NCBI GenBank assembly: GCA_031761405.1
Contig: JASEVX010000001.1
Coordinates: 195,999,706-196,063,705, forward strand
Reading direction: 5' to 3'
Origin: Serripes groenlandicus
Taxonomy: Eukaryota > Mollusca > Bivalvia > Cardiida > Cardiidae
Length of the DNA stretch: 64,000 bases
Each line of letters begins with the position of its first letter. Position 1 is the stretch's first letter. Positions 63,762-64,000 of this stretch are shown one piece after another. Both the position numbers and the translations under genes were made by a program. A model generated the notes under the pieces. It ran no database searches, was not told where the DNA came from, and was given only the letters and a program-made list of their open reading frames with translations.

Positions 63762-64000
63762 CCAAGATAATAGATCTAGAATGTTCTAGAAATCATTCAA
63801 ATAATGCCTACCAGACAACCAGATTACTCTGTTGTACAGCAGCAGAATCTGATCTAGATCTTTGCAGGAGAATCTGCTATTTTAAATATATTACTGAATT
63901 TTTTTCTTTCTAATTTAGCAAGTTATGGTTCACCAAAGAATGGAAAACAATGTTCTTAAATAAACAAAAATATTTGCAGCTTGTTAAACAAAACGAGCTT
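63762..64000. other. unassigned sequence
   Basis: AT-rich, nothing recognised to the window edge. Confidence 0.45.

Noticed and set aside
63554..63913. 119-codon plus-strand frame
   Set aside because: Reads through a palindromic MITE; the opposite strand is also open there.

Overview
The window looks like nuclear DNA of an invertebrate animal, most likely a bivalve mollusc. It is AT-rich and very repeat-dense, and it holds one interrupted gene whose large GT-AG introns are packed with transposons. The bivalve assignment is an inference. It rests on elements carrying 150-180 bp internal tandem arrays followed by GACG/GACA microsatellites and a terminal hairpin (like the pearl/Helentron-type elements described from oysters and mussels), and on SINEs with a 'ggcgttaaac' tail. 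Nothing here is bacterial.

Gene content. The only convincing protein-coding gene is on the minus strand, 53533 down to 24665: the 3' two thirds of a STAC-type adaptor (SH3 and cysteine-rich domain family). Six exons join with matching phases and give a 225-residue C-terminal part: a basic, Ser-rich linker, a canonical SH3 (ALYNF, KDWWKG, GYFPATYV), a second degenerate SH3-like domain, and a stop. A 15-nt microexon candidate at 48752-48766 has strong splice sites and keeps frame. The C1 (cysteine-rich) domain expected upstream was not found and probably lies beyond 64 kb. The three minus-strand open frames of more than 1,100 codons at 4.1-7.7 kb are artefacts of a 62-bp purine-rich satellite with a period not divisible by 3.

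Layout. 0.4-1.8 kb: 34-bp satellite. 2.8-3.3 kb: 41-bp satellite. 4.3-7.7 kb: polypurine satellite. 8-24 kb (downstream of the gene): SINEs, TTAA-flanked MITEs, several long A-type elements (12.3-14.0, 17.2-19.5, 20.5-21.1 kb), a B-type element (21.5-22.8 kb) and a 49-bp satellite (16.1-16.9 kb). 24.7-53.5 kb: the STAC-like gene, with introns holding a 36-bp satellite interrupted by a C-type element (26.1-29.5 kb), a D-type element (32.1-33.3 kb), nested G/F-type elements (45.7-48.7 kb), an H-type element (51.2-52.8 kb), more A-type copies and many MITEs. 53.5-64 kb: the upstream intron, with a 60-bp satellite, MITEs, SINEs and an A-type element carrying a SINE.

Most interesting structure. 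One palindromic MITE family is present about 40 times. Its ends read TTAACCCTTTCCCACAT...ATGTGGGAAAGGGTTAA, so it is probably piggyBac-derived with a TTAA target site. Its ends and core also appear inside the monomers of three unrelated tandem arrays (41, 100 and 60 bp), which suggests repeated birth of satellites from this MITE. At least seven sequence-unrelated long non-autonomous families share one plan: a C-run near the 5' end, a 150-180 bp tandem core, a GACN microsatellite, then a G-run hairpin ending in -ataa/-ctaaaa. Several are nested in identifiable host repeats, so empty-site boundaries can be read directly.
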